Of a DNA stretch of 64,000 nt, positions 29,631 through 38,431 are shown one piece after another. Position 1 is the stretch's first letter. Each line of letters begins with the position of its first letter. The stretch comes from Chrysogorgia sp. JL179-B06 (lineage: Eukaryota; Cnidaria; Anthozoa; Scleralcyonacea; Chrysogorgiidae). Location: assembly GCA_035772405.1 (NCBI GenBank), contig JAYKKM010000029.1:267501-331500 (forward strand). Reading direction: 5' to 3'. Both the position numbers and the translations under genes were made by a program. A model generated the notes under the pieces. It searched no databases, was not told the DNA's origin, and saw only the letters and a program-made list of their open reading frames with translations.

Positions 29631-30581
29631 TTACTTTACACCATATTCCTTCATCATTTCTCCACCCATGATTATGATGTCTCGGTTCGCCATGTAACCA
29701 CTCACAATTTTCACACCGTAGAATTCTATCAACGATGGGTGCGCATAAGGTGCGAGTGGTATTCTTGGTCGATGTATTCCAAAAATTGTTCCATAGGGTG
29801 CGCCTATCTTTTTCATATTTGCTATGAAGTCTGAGTCGGTTGACTTAACGTTGTTGACTCTGACATGTGAATTGCTCATTTGCCAGTGTATCGATATCAT
29901 ATGCATTTTTGTGAGGTCGACACCACTCGGAATAGTGCATACTTTCTCCATCGCTGGGATGCTACCACCATACGCGAGCTTGTTGGTCACACCAGTCTTG
30001 TACCCTATGAACTTATCCCAACTACCATCGTCGTTTGATATAATTGTCTCCCAATTTGATCCAGCGGTTCTCATTGGTAACCTCACCACAACAAAAATGG
30101 AGAGATCACACCATTGCATACTTGGACAATTAAAATGGAGACCTGACTCAAGTGGGATTGGTGTTAACACGGGTGACAGAAAACTTTGACTCACACCGCT
30201 GATGCCAACAATAGGACCATAAGCCGGGTTGTTTTGCACTAATTTACTTGTTTCACCAATGGTTTTCACTTTGTTTGAACCATTGGTGTGAAACTCCACA
30301 TTTTTCAAGGCGTGTGTGCTAACGTTGAAGTCGAGCACAAGATTGTAGGACTGACTCTTGAGGAAACCTGACAGCAATTGCTCTAGAGTTCTTTTATTCG
30401 CGGCGTCTGAGTCATCGACTGGATCTGCTACGTTTTTTATTGCTGAGCCTTGCATGTCTATTATTCCAGACATCCTTCCACCAGTCGCGCTTAATTTAGG
30501 ATCTTCGTCCAGATGCCTTTTCGTTCTCTTTAGTATTTTATCGTGAGGGTCGTCAGACTCATACCCATAGTTTAGACTCAT
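29631..30581 (-). CDS. Fibre- or spike-like virion protein
   Basis: 316 codons. The N terminus MSLNYGYESD is followed by a basic stretch and then MSGIIDMQGSAIKNVADPVD with DSDAANKRTLEQL. This collar pattern (I-x-N-V-A-D-P, D-A-x-N-K-x-x-L) recurs in trimeric phage and viral fibre proteins. The C-terminal two thirds are beta-rich, possibly a receptor-binding lectin-like head. The MSLNYGY peptide recurs at the start of the gene at 32801, suggesting a shared capsid-docking tail comparable to the N-terminal peptide of adenovirus fibre. The spacer to the upstream gene is only two bases. Confidence 0.65.
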   Translation of the reverse strand: MSLNYGYESDDPHDKILKRTKRHLDEDPKLSATGGRMSGIIDMQGSAIKNVADPVDDSDAANKRTLEQLLSGFLKSQSYNLVLDFNVSTHALKNVEFHTNGSNKVKTIGETSKLVQNNPAYGPIVGISGVSQSFLSPVLTPIPLESGLHFNCPSMQWCDLSIFVVVRLPMRTAGSNWETIISNDDGSWDKFIGYKTGVTNKLAYGGSIPAMEKVCTIPSGVDLTKMHMISIHWQMSNSHVRVNNVKSTDSDFIANMKKIGAPYGTIFGIHRPRIPLAPYAHPSLIEFYGVKIVSGYMANRDIIIMGGEMMKEYGVK

Positions 30582-30583
30582 TA

Positions 30584-32074
30584 CTACTTCAAGGTGTATT
30601 TGGTTAGCAGATAGCCAGAGACTGCTGAGAACCCCAAGATTATCACCAGCGTTGCCGTGGTGTCTGACTCGTTTGTGGTAGTGACCACTGTTTTTTTCAC
30701 AGGAGGTGGTGTCACATTTTCTTGGTAAACTTTTTTAGCCACAGTCGTTGGTGCCACCACACTTTCTTGGTGAGCTTTTTTCTTCACAATCGTTGGTGCT
30801 ACTACTAAGTGAGTCACCACATTTTCTTGGTGGACTTTTTTAGCCGTAATTGTTGGTGTTGTTGCGTTCAAGCTGGTGTTCACTCCAAATCTCATGGACT
30901 CTGTGGCAATCTTTAATAAGTTGTTGTACCCAGCGATTTTATTCTTGAGTATCACTAGGTTACTTGGCATTAACCATGTACTTGGCGACACTGCAAGATT
31001 TTGGACAACGTTGGTGTCTCTAATCGATTTATTCATGTTGAGAATCCATGTCGACACGTCATACTGTACAACACTGTCAGAAAACAACTTGCGGAATTCT
31101 TGTTGGGTTTCTAAACTTCCTGCAGAGCCACCAACGACTGATACACGTGTTCTCGCTTGCGCACCAAGTGTGGAGTACACAAAGGCTTCTATGCTTTGAT
31201 TTAGATATTGCAGTCCAATGTTGGTGAAGCCGTCTGAGAGTCGCGCGACGTATCGTTTGTAATCGTTCTGAACGTCGTTGAGTGTGAAGACTCTGGATTC
31301 ACCTGTTGTGCCATCGCTCAGGACTTTATTCTGGTAGTAATGCTTTTTGGGGATCTTGGAAATCTTACCATATAATTCAGAGGCGTTGAATTCTCTACTT
31401 ATTGATTTCATTGTCTCACCACCCTCCATTCTTCTAAGAAGTCTTCTAATGGTGAAGTACAAATGAAACCTCATCACACTTGTGACCACGGGGTGAACTT
31501 CTTGTGACACTGATAAATGTTGCAATGACACCCCACAACAGAAACTCGCACAATACGTCGCGAACACAACACGGTAGTAAGATTCGTTGTCATCCCACTC
31601 TGATTTTGTCTTTGACGTGGTGACTCGCAAGGTTGGTAGCTTTGACATGAAGTAGCTACTCTGGTTAACAAAAACTTTAAAGTTATTCACTGGATAACTT
31701 AACACGTTTTCTGTTGGATAGCCATCCCAAAGCCCCCAGTGGTTTTTATGACCTTTTGGCAGTGGTTGGATAGTTCCACCACCTTGCCATATTATTGGGA
31801 ACTTACTATTGTGTAGCCACCTCCACATGCTTTTATCATTTTTGAAGGTTGTGCTGGTTATGTCTGTGCTGAGGATGTCGTTGTTTCTGAAATACACATC
31901 GACACTCATGATCTTACCATCTTGCAAAATATTTGGATAGAACTCGAATTTGCTTAAAGTAGCGTGGGGGTACTTTTTGATGAGGTCTGCCTTTGCGTCG
32001 TGTGCAGCCTTTGATGCGTTAGCCATCGCGAGTTTGTAGTACTTTCCATAGTAGTCGTGAAGGGCTTTCTGCAT
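30584..32074 (-). CDS. C-terminally anchored Polinton structural-type protein
   Basis: 496 codons from the ATG at 32074; a longer frame would need GTG. The N-terminal region (LAMANASKAAHDAK, FKNDKSMWRWLH, IQPLPKGHKNHWG, VVFATYCASFCCGVSLQ) looks like a family I recall from other cnidarian Polintons. The C-terminal part has a Thr/Lys-rich stalk with three KKVHQENVV-like units and ends in one membrane span (ATLVIILGFSAVSGYLL). Type II tail-anchored topology is likely. It is divergently arranged with the 32119 gene across about 44 bases. Function unknown; virion or membrane role by context. Confidence 0.65.
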   Translation of the reverse strand: MQKALHDYYGKYYKLAMANASKAAHDAKADLIKKYPHATLSKFEFYPNILQDGKIMSVDVYFRNNDILSTDITSTTFKNDKSMWRWLHNSKFPIIWQGGGTIQPLPKGHKNHWGLWDGYPTENVLSYPVNNFKVFVNQSSYFMSKLPTLRVTTSKTKSEWDDNESYYRVVFATYCASFCCGVSLQHLSVSQEVHPVVTSVMRFHLYFTIRRLLRRMEGGETMKSISREFNASELYGKISKIPKKHYYQNKVLSDGTTGESRVFTLNDVQNDYKRYVARLSDGFTNIGLQYLNQSIEAFVYSTLGAQARTRVSVVGGSAGSLETQQEFRKLFSDSVVQYDVSTWILNMNKSIRDTNVVQNLAVSPSTWLMPSNLVILKNKIAGYNNLLKIATESMRFGVNTSLNATTPTITAKKVHQENVVTHLVVAPTIVKKKAHQESVVAPTTVAKKVYQENVTPPPVKKTVVTTTNESDTTATLVIILGFSAVSGYLLTKYTLK

Positions 32075-32118
32075 ATATAATATACCATATGTTACACATA
32101 ACACATGCTACATTATAT
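32075..32118. promoter_or_regulatory. Minimal divergent promoter between two structural genes
   Basis: Only 44 bases separate opposed ATGs. Both ATGs are directly preceded by TATA-like TTATAT runs (TATTATATATG on each strand). Very short leaders are implied. Confidence 0.5.
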
Positions 32119-32781
32119 ATGGTCAGGGTTGTAGTATTGATTAGAGGTCCAACGGAAACTGTGGATCTACCAGAGGCACTTTTGACGTTTGGCTCAGATC
32201 CTCACTTACTAGTGAAAAAAGCGACCATCTTTTGGGACTACGTTAATGTGGAGACCGGTGTGAATGATGAAATAAGTTACAACAGCAACAAACACGTTTT
32301 TGGGTCTGGGTACCACACTTTTAAAATGATTGCCGACGAGTTGAAAGGATTAGGGGCTATCGAGCTAGTGGCTAACAAACACAATTCAAAGTGCGCGATA
32401 AGAACTGACCAACAATTAGAGCTGTTTAAATTTGGAGAACTCTTAGGGTTCAACGATAACACAACGGTGAGTAGTAGTGGTTTGGTCAGCCCTAATGTTG
32501 TGGACGTTAACAAAGGGTTGAAGTACGTACAAGTGGGTTGTAGTATTGTGAACAGACCTGAGAATATTGTTAATGGTAGCAAAAGCGAGGTTATCGTTGA
32601 GCTACCATTGACCACCACCCAACCACTGAAGAGCTCTGTTCAACAATTTTTCAACATTGAGTCGAAGGTGTCGATAAACAAAGGCGCTTTTACACAGCTG
32701 GTGTTTAATGTGACTGACCAAGATGGTAGTGGTGTCAACGTTGGTGACATATTGTTGGACTTGTATGCGACGCTTGAGTAG
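32119..32781 (+). CDS. Jelly-roll-like minor capsid/penton candidate, paralogue 1
   Basis: 220 codons from the ATG at 32119; an in-frame ATG lies at 32089. It shares with the next gene LVKKATIFWDYVNV near the N terminus, NKGLKYVQVGC in the middle, ESKVSINKGAFTQLVF and a C-terminal DILLDLYATL. The sequence is beta-rich with no catalytic motif. Neighbouring virion genes suggest a penton or other minor capsid protein. It lacks the MSLNYGY head of its paralogue. Confidence 0.6.
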   Translation: MVRVVVLIRGPTETVDLPEALLTFGSDPHLLVKKATIFWDYVNVETGVNDEISYNSNKHVFGSGYHTFKMIADELKGLGAIELVANKHNSKCAIRTDQQLELFKFGELLGFNDNTTVSSSGLVSPNVVDVNKGLKYVQVGCSIVNRPENIVNGSKSEVIVELPLTTTQPLKSSVQQFFNIESKVSINKGAFTQLVFNVTDQDGSGVNVGDILLDLYATLE

Positions 32782-32800
32782 CTAAACGTATGCTAAAGTA

Positions 32801-33589
32801 ATGAGTCTAAACTACGGGTATGACTCTGGTGGTTACACTGAGAAGCGACGTGTAGACGACGGTCCTCAAAAGTTGACGGTACTCGTTGAAGGTGTGGAGA
32901 AAGTTGTAACTTTTGACTACAGTGTAGTAGCCACACACGATAACCCACATATTATAGTTAAGACAGCCACTGTGTTTTGGAACTACAACAATGTGGTGGG
33001 TGATGATATTCGATTCTTACGTGTTAGATCAGGAACACCGTATACAGGACTCGCGACAACTCGATTGAGTGGGGGTCACTACGACTTCGACGCGTTGGTT
33101 AGAGCTCTACGACACGCGCTCAGGGGGGTTAATGTAGACTTCGTGGTGGAGAAGCTGATGGCCATAGGTAAAAGTAGGGTCAAAGTTCGGCCTTTGAGGG
33201 GGAGCGCCTACGCCTTAGTAGAACTTAGGCTAGGTGGTATCGGGCTTTTGCTCGGTTTCGCGAAGGACGCAGGAATTTCGTTAGACGCTAAGTGGCATGA
33301 CAGCCCAAACAAGATTGACATGAACAGAGGTCTAAAGTATGTAGAGGTCTCGTGCGACGCTGTTGAGACGGAGAGCAATGTGGGCACTGATGGGAAGCGT
33401 AGTAATGTGATCACAACGTTGCCAATACCCACCGAGCAGTCTCTTGATGGAGGGATACAACGCTACGCATACGTTGACTCCAAGGTGAAAATTAAAAAAG
33501 GTATTTACTCAAGTATGACGTTTCGTGTCAAACCAAACAATGGTGACGCTGATGTTGGCGCGGTGCTATTGGAACTGTATATTGTGTGA
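32801..33589 (+). CDS. Jelly-roll-like minor capsid/penton candidate, paralogue 2 with docking peptide
   Basis: 262 codons starting MSLNYGYDSGGYTEKRRVDD. After the N-terminal tail it parallels the preceding gene: IVKTATVFWNYNNV, GHYDFDALVRAL, NRGLKYVEVSC, DSKVKIKKGIYSSMTF and VGAVLLELYIV. The first seven residues equal those of the fibre-like protein on the other strand. It lies 19 bases after paralogue 1 and its last codons overlap the start context of the integrase. Tandem duplication plus acquisition of the tail is the simplest history. Confidence 0.6.
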   Translation: MSLNYGYDSGGYTEKRRVDDGPQKLTVLVEGVEKVVTFDYSVVATHDNPHIIVKTATVFWNYNNVVGDDIRFLRVRSGTPYTGLATTRLSGGHYDFDALVRALRHALRGVNVDFVVEKLMAIGKSRVKVRPLRGSAYALVELRLGGIGLLLGFAKDAGISLDAKWHDSPNKIDMNRGLKYVEVSCDAVETESNVGTDGKRSNVITTLPIPTEQSLDGGIQRYAYVDSKVKIKKGIYSSMTFRVKPNNGDADVGAVLLELYIV

Positions 33590-33594
33590 ATTAT

Positions 33595-34698
33595 ATGGAA
33601 CTCGGTGTGGAGACAGAGCAGGGGTTGAGAGACATTTACTACAATCCTAAGACGGGGTTCAGTGGTGCAGAGAGATTGTATCAAAGTGCATTGGGGGACG
33701 GATTGAAAGTAACTAGAAAAACAGTGAAAGAATGGTTGACAGCGCAGGACACCTACACTAGGTACAAACCTATTGTGAGGAGACATAAGTTCCGCGCGAC
33801 TTTTGTTGGATTTCTTGGTGAAGAGCTCCAAATGGACTTAGTGGACATGAGTAAATACTCAAAACAGAATGGTGGTTATTATTGGATATTGACAGGCATT
33901 GAAATATTGAGTAGATATGCTTTTGGCATTGCAGTTTATAGAAAAGACACTAAGAACATGACTAAGGCTGTTGGAAAATTGTTGGTTGACTTTAAAGATC
34001 GGTTTGGGGTCGCACCTAAGTTAGCGCAATTTGACGATGGACTTGAATTCTACAATGTTGGTGTGAAAAGTTTGTTGGAAAAACACGGTGTTGAATATTT
34101 CAGCACTAAGAGCGATAAAAAGGCTGCTGTTGTCGAGCGTTTTAATAGAAGTCTGAAGAGCATTATGTGGAAGTACTTTTACACTCGTGGGACGTACAAA
34201 TGGGTTGACGTTTTGGATCAGTTTGTAAGCAATTACAATAGCAGTGTGAATCGCAGTATTATGATGAAGCCAAAGGATGTTGATAAGTCAAACGAAGGCG
34301 AAGTTTGGACCACTTTGTTTGGTCACCAATTTGCAGACACCCCATTGCCAAAGTTTAGAGTTGGTGAGTCAGTGAGAATTAGTAAATACAAGAGCGTGTT
34401 CACAAAAGGTTACGAAGCCAACTTCACTGAGGAGCTGTTTAAAGTGGTGAAAGTTATTCGTGGTGATCCAAATGTGTACGAAATTGAGGACGTGAGCGGT
34501 GAACAGATTATTGGTAAATTTTACGAACAGGAATTATCGCTAGTCAATAAGAAACATGGCGACGATGTGTACAGAGTTGAAAAGGTGTTGAAAAGAAAGA
34601 AAGTCGGAGGGAAGAAGATGGCGCTGGTCAAGTGGTTAGGTTATGAGAGCAAACATAATTCGTGGATACCAGAAAGCGATATTCAAAATGTGAGTTAA
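33595..34698 (+). CDS. int: Retroviral-type integrase with chromodomain
   Basis: 367 codons from the ATG at 33595 (a GTG nine bases earlier is in frame). The rve core has catalytic Asp in ELQMDLVDMSK, Asp in LAQFDDGLEF and Glu in AAVVERFNRSLK. A C-terminal chromodomain reads VYRVEKVLKRKK, then ALVKWLGYESKHNSWIPE. It inserts the element, producing the 6-bp duplication seen at the ends; the chromodomain may target chromatin. Related to the transposon protein of the F54H12.3 type. Fully intact. A degenerate copy of its last codons lies downstream at 35668-35703. Confidence 0.95.
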   Translation: MELGVETEQGLRDIYYNPKTGFSGAERLYQSALGDGLKVTRKTVKEWLTAQDTYTRYKPIVRRHKFRATFVGFLGEELQMDLVDMSKYSKQNGGYYWILTGIEILSRYAFGIAVYRKDTKNMTKAVGKLLVDFKDRFGVAPKLAQFDDGLEFYNVGVKSLLEKHGVEYFSTKSDKKAAVVERFNRSLKSIMWKYFYTRGTYKWVDVLDQFVSNYNSSVNRSIMMKPKDVDKSNEGEVWTTLFGHQFADTPLPKFRVGESVRISKYKSVFTKGYEANFTEELFKVVKVIRGDPNVYEIEDVSGEQIIGKFYEQELSLVNKKHGDDVYRVEKVLKRKKVGGKKMALVKWLGYESKHNSWIPESDIQNVS

Positions 34699-34704
34699 TG
34701 TAAT

Positions 34705-35655
34705 ATGGCTGAAAGTGGCTTCGACAACCTTGAGATGGGTAGCTCTAACGAATACAAAGATGTCGCCGACGACAAACTAAAGTATAGTCTTGAAAAAGCC
34801 ACTAAAGATAGCGAGCTAGCTTGGGACGACCCAAACGTTGCAGTCGGCGAGAGAGTTAGACTAACTAAAGTGAGGAGTGGGCTGGCTCGCGAACATGGTA
34901 GAAGGGAGCGCCAACGCGTGGAGGAGGCCTTTAGCAATATTGAGACGCGGATTAATGACAACGCAAAAGACTACGAAGACGTTGCGAGGAGTGCGTCATT
35001 GTTAGACACCACACGCGCGGAGTACGTCGACATACCTGGACTAACACCAATCGAGAACCGTGAGTTGAATAGCGCACTCAATCCAAGCGAGAGTGTGACG
35101 TCTGAGTCAAGAATAGGTGATACTGGTACATTGCAAACACGAGTAGACTATTTTCGAGAAGCGATAGACAAAGCGGGCGAGAGAATGGCAGAGCTTGGTA
35201 AAAAAGATCTCGCGACTGTGGGGGGTGAAGAGCATATTAATCTAGCTGAAAGAGTGATTGGACTCATACAGGCTAGAGACATGATTATTGAACAGCGACA
35301 AATAGAGGGGGTTAGAGCGCGACAAGAGATTGATATTGACAGATTGCAGAAGTTCAAGAAGTGGGCTAGAGAAAATATGGTTGGGATGAGTGCTTTAGCG
35401 ATTTCAGTAGCTGCAATTGTGACGACTGTTATTATCGCTGGGAGGTCTAACGTTATGAAAGGCGCTATAGTCACGAGGTCATTCGCACAGGCTGTTAAAA
35501 ACGCGATAATGAAGATGGGTCCATGGGCTGTTGGGTTGGCTAATTTAGTTTACGACGCGCTGGTGGCAGGCGCAAAGGGTTTAGCTTGGTTAGCTCAAAA
35601 TCTATGGGTGTTTGCGGTGACATTCGCGTGGCTTGCGTACAATTATCTAAACTAG
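34705..35655 (+). CDS. Coiled-coil, C-terminal multi-pass membrane protein, copy 1
   Basis: 316 codons starting MAESGFDNLEMGSSNEY. A charged coiled-coil region carries LNPSESVTSESRIGDTGTLQ and RQEIDIDRLQKFKKWA. It is followed by a hydrophobic C-terminal third with about three spans (MSALAISVAAIVTTVIIAG, MGPWAVGLANLVYDALVAGA, LAQNLWVFAVTFAWLAYNY). The C-terminal half is nearly repeated in the next gene. The family is familiar from cnidarian Polintons; a capsid-internal, membrane-active role is plausible but unproved. Confidence 0.7.
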   Translation: MAESGFDNLEMGSSNEYKDVADDKLKYSLEKATKDSELAWDDPNVAVGERVRLTKVRSGLAREHGRRERQRVEEAFSNIETRINDNAKDYEDVARSASLLDTTRAEYVDIPGLTPIENRELNSALNPSESVTSESRIGDTGTLQTRVDYFREAIDKAGERMAELGKKDLATVGGEEHINLAERVIGLIQARDMIIEQRQIEGVRARQEIDIDRLQKFKKWARENMVGMSALAISVAAIVTTVIIAGRSNVMKGAIVTRSFAQAVKNAIMKMGPWAVGLANLVYDALVAGAKGLAWLAQNLWVFAVTFAWLAYNYLN

Positions 35656-35714
35656 AGAGAAAATGTGATTCGTGGGAGTCAGAGAGTGGTATTCAAAATG
35701 TGAGCTAATGTAAT
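35656..35714 (+). pseudogene. Fossil of the integrase 3' end between duplicated genes
   Basis: The spacer contains ATTCGTGGGAGTCAGAGAGT then GGTATTCAAAATGTGAGCTA, which aligns with the last codons and stop of the integrase (ATTCGTGGATACC...ATTCAAAATGTGAGTTA). The following TGTAATATGGCTGAA matches the start of copy 1. The duplication unit therefore began inside the integrase gene. Confidence 0.85.
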
Positions 35715-37154
35715 ATGGCTGAAGGTGGGGGAGGTTTTGGCGAGATTCAGATGAAGGACTTCGATAGACTTGATAGGTACACCGATGATCAATTAGATGT
35801 TGAACTTGAGAGCACCACCAAAGCTTACAATTTACTCGACGATAGGTACACCAGTGGTGACATGCCAGATATTGTGCGCGTCGAGTACGAAAAATTGTAT
35901 GGGAGAGTGGCTAGACTACAGGGTGAGCAAGAGAGGAGGTTTCTAGAAAAAGAGACGTCATTTATTGACACTGATGATGGTAAGACGGTGACAATAAGGG
36001 GGACTAACACAGAAGTCCCAACAGTAGAGTTTGTCGAACAGGAACCATATGGTGACGTCAATGACGTAAGTTTCAGTATAGCTTTTGAAGAGGAGGAGGA
36101 AATTAAGAAAAGACTGGGTGAGCTAAAATCACTCAACGAAGAGGTAATAAAAAACGAAGTAAAAAGAATCAAGCTGCTAAATACGAAAATAAACAAATTG
36201 AGTGGAAAAACACTTGGCCAGGACGATGCGTCAAGGGAGATAGTCAACAGGTCGTGGGTTACGGACTCAGAGGCTATTCTTTTCAAACCAATAGGCACGC
36301 ATGGTAAGTATGGAGGACCCAGGCTAATTCTAAAACCTAAAGGAGACGATTTGATCTACAGTAAAGATAACAATAGTAAAAGGGCTATTAAGCAGTTTAA
36401 AGAGTTAGTTAAACAAATCCCCAATAGCGCAGAAACAACAGCTGTCACAACAGAAGTGATCCCAGACGACGGCTTCTCAGTGATTGAAACAAGAGTGGGT
36501 CACGACGACATATCTGAGCTATCATCAAACGAAAACCGTGTGCTAGGTGGTGTGCTCAACCCAAGCGATGGTGTGTTGCGTGAGTCAAGAATAGGTGACA
36601 CTGGCGCGCTGCAAGTGCAGGCAGACCACTTTAAAGAAACGTTAGGTAAGACGAGAGGGAGATTGGCAGAGCTTAATAGAAAAGCTGACCAAACTGGTCT
36701 CACGCCTGACGAAGAGCAAGAGTACGCTGGTTTGCTTAAAAGAGTGAGAGGACTTGAGAAAGCCATAGACATAACCCTAGGACAGCGCGAGCTTGAAGAA
36801 GCTAGAGAGCGACAAGAAGTCGACATTGACAGATTTCAGAAATTTAAGGAATGGGCTAAAGAAAATATGGTTGGGTTGAGCGCTGTAGCAATTTCAGTAG
36901 CTGGAATTATAACAACAATTATTATCGCTGGGAGGTCTGCTGTTATGAAAGGCGCTATGGCCACGAGGTCATTTGCGCAGGCTGTTAAGAACGCGATAAC
37001 GAAGATGGGCCCGTGGGCTGTTGGATTGGCTAATTTAGTCTACAATATGTTGACGTTGGGTGCGAAGGGTCTCGCATGGTTGGCTCAAAATCTGTGGGTA
37101 CTCGCGGTGGTACTTGCGTGGTTTGCTTACGATTATTACAAGCTAAAACGGTAG
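35715..37154 (+). CDS. Coiled-coil, C-terminal multi-pass membrane protein, copy 2
   Basis: 479 codons starting MAEGGGGFGEIQMKDF. The C-terminal 200 residues parallel copy 1 (LNPSDGVLRESRIGDTGALQ, RQEVDIDRFQKFKEWAKEN, LSAVAISVAGIITTIIIAG, KMGPWAVGLANLVY, LAQNLWVLAVVLAWFAYDYY). The N-terminal part is longer and different, with acidic coiled coil (EEEEEIKKRLGELKSLN). Copy 2 is probably the ancestral-length form because it keeps the full N-terminal half. Location just upstream of the capsid gene supports a virion role. Confidence 0.7.
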   Translation: MAEGGGGFGEIQMKDFDRLDRYTDDQLDVELESTTKAYNLLDDRYTSGDMPDIVRVEYEKLYGRVARLQGEQERRFLEKETSFIDTDDGKTVTIRGTNTEVPTVEFVEQEPYGDVNDVSFSIAFEEEEEIKKRLGELKSLNEEVIKNEVKRIKLLNTKINKLSGKTLGQDDASREIVNRSWVTDSEAILFKPIGTHGKYGGPRLILKPKGDDLIYSKDNNSKRAIKQFKELVKQIPNSAETTAVTTEVIPDDGFSVIETRVGHDDISELSSNENRVLGGVLNPSDGVLRESRIGDTGALQVQADHFKETLGKTRGRLAELNRKADQTGLTPDEEQEYAGLLKRVRGLEKAIDITLGQRELEEARERQEVDIDRFQKFKEWAKENMVGLSAVAISVAGIITTIIIAGRSAVMKGAMATRSFAQAVKNAITKMGPWAVGLANLVYNMLTLGAKGLAWLAQNLWVLAVVLAWFAYDYYKLKR

Positions 37155-37177
37155 CGATAAAACATACGTAAAGGTAT

Positions 37178-38416
37178 ATGAACGCCACGTCAGCAGAGTT
37201 GAGTCCCGGTTTTAGACGAGCGACCATGGGTGGCATAAAAGGGGTGAGAACGCAACACGTAATCACGTTGAACCCTAATAAAGTCAGTCCTGGTGAGGAA
37301 CTTTACATTGATATACCGAAGCTCAAGGTTAGCAGCTGTTTGGTGCCTGGGTCGTTGGGTCTAGTGTTCGACTTTAAGAATGCAAACGTCAAAAGCTGGT
37401 TCTTGAACAATGTTAGTAAGTTGTTGGTTGAGAAACTTGTTGTGAGACTAGCTGGGGAGACTGTGTACGACAACAATGGGGAAAATTACACTGGTGTCTA
37501 TCGCGACCTTTGGGAAAGTGTTACTGCGCGAGACCAAATGATTGACTATGGTATTGGTGGTGAGAACTTGAGAAAGCTAGTTTCTAAGGACGACAGTGGT
37601 GCGACAAGTGGGAACGTCGCTAAAGTTAGTGACGCGTTGATGTTTGGTGTGATTGGAACGAAACAGCGGATTAAGCTTGGCAAGATTATGAATGACCATG
37701 GGTTGTACGCTCCTTTTAGCATGAACAACAACTTGCAGTATGTGATCACACTTCCGAAGGCCACAGACATCATGGTGGCGCAATCCGGTAGCGCTGTGGG
37801 TGGGTACACTCTGGAGAACCTCGAGCTTGAGTATGAGACGATTGATAACCAGGAGCTCGCTGACGAAATAGCGTCGGGCTACGCAAGTGGTCGTAGTTTG
37901 TCGTATGAGCACGTTACGTTGATGAAAACCACCGAATGGGACAAAGGCACGACCATTGTGAACGAAAACATTAATCTGCCAAGAAAAAGCATGAAGGCGA
38001 TTGTGTTGCTATTCACGAATAAGGTGCGAACAGACAGTGAGGAGTTTCTTTACCCAAATATTGAGAATATTAGAGTCACAATCGAAGGCGTGCCAAATAG
38101 TGTGTACTCACAAGGCATCCCAAAGTCGAAGTTCTATGCAGAAGCGAAACGACTGTTTGGGTTGGGTGAAGAACACGCTCAGTTCATGACCATACAGAAG
38201 TTCTACAAAGATGGCTTTGCGTTGGTCATCGACTTGAGGAGCGTTCAAGACAATTACAACGTCGCCACTGGCAAGAAAATTGTGAACACACAATCTGGCG
38301 TGCTTCTTGAGATCACTAAAAAAGCGACGACTGCGAATGTTATGTGCAGGGTGTTTGTGATGAGTGACGGACTGGTCAACTTCATGAACAATGGGTTGCA
38401 GTCAATCCAGTATTAA
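37178..38416 (+). CDS. Major capsid protein candidate (double jelly-roll type)
   Basis: 412 codons. Beta-rich, no catalytic motif. Runs I recall as conserved in cnidarian Polinton relatives include TQHVITLNPNKVSPGEELYI, SCLVPGSLGLVFDF, GRSLSYEHVTLMKT, INLPRKSMKAIVLLF and NIENIRVTIEGVPNSVYSQG. Its size fits minimal double jelly-roll capsid proteins, and it lies immediately upstream of the packaging ATPase, the usual Polinton order. Assembly into pseudo-hexameric capsomers is inferred from family context. The ATG is preceded by GGTAT. Structure prediction would settle the fold. Confidence 0.68.
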   Translation: MNATSAELSPGFRRATMGGIKGVRTQHVITLNPNKVSPGEELYIDIPKLKVSSCLVPGSLGLVFDFKNANVKSWFLNNVSKLLVEKLVVRLAGETVYDNNGENYTGVYRDLWESVTARDQMIDYGIGGENLRKLVSKDDSGATSGNVAKVSDALMFGVIGTKQRIKLGKIMNDHGLYAPFSMNNNLQYVITLPKATDIMVAQSGSAVGGYTLENLELEYETIDNQELADEIASGYASGRSLSYEHVTLMKTTEWDKGTTIVNENINLPRKSMKAIVLLFTNKVRTDSEEFLYPNIENIRVTIEGVPNSVYSQGIPKSKFYAEAKRLFGLGEEHAQFMTIQKFYKDGFALVIDLRSVQDNYNVATGKKIVNTQSGVLLEITKKATTANVMCRVFVMSDGLVNFMNNGLQSIQY

Positions 38417-38431
38417 ATCAAACGTGAGTTA

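Noticed and set aside
32075..32104. Longer start (GTG) for the 496-residue protein
   Set aside because: An ATG at 32074 with a TTATAT context is available, and the extension would overlap the opposite gene's leader.
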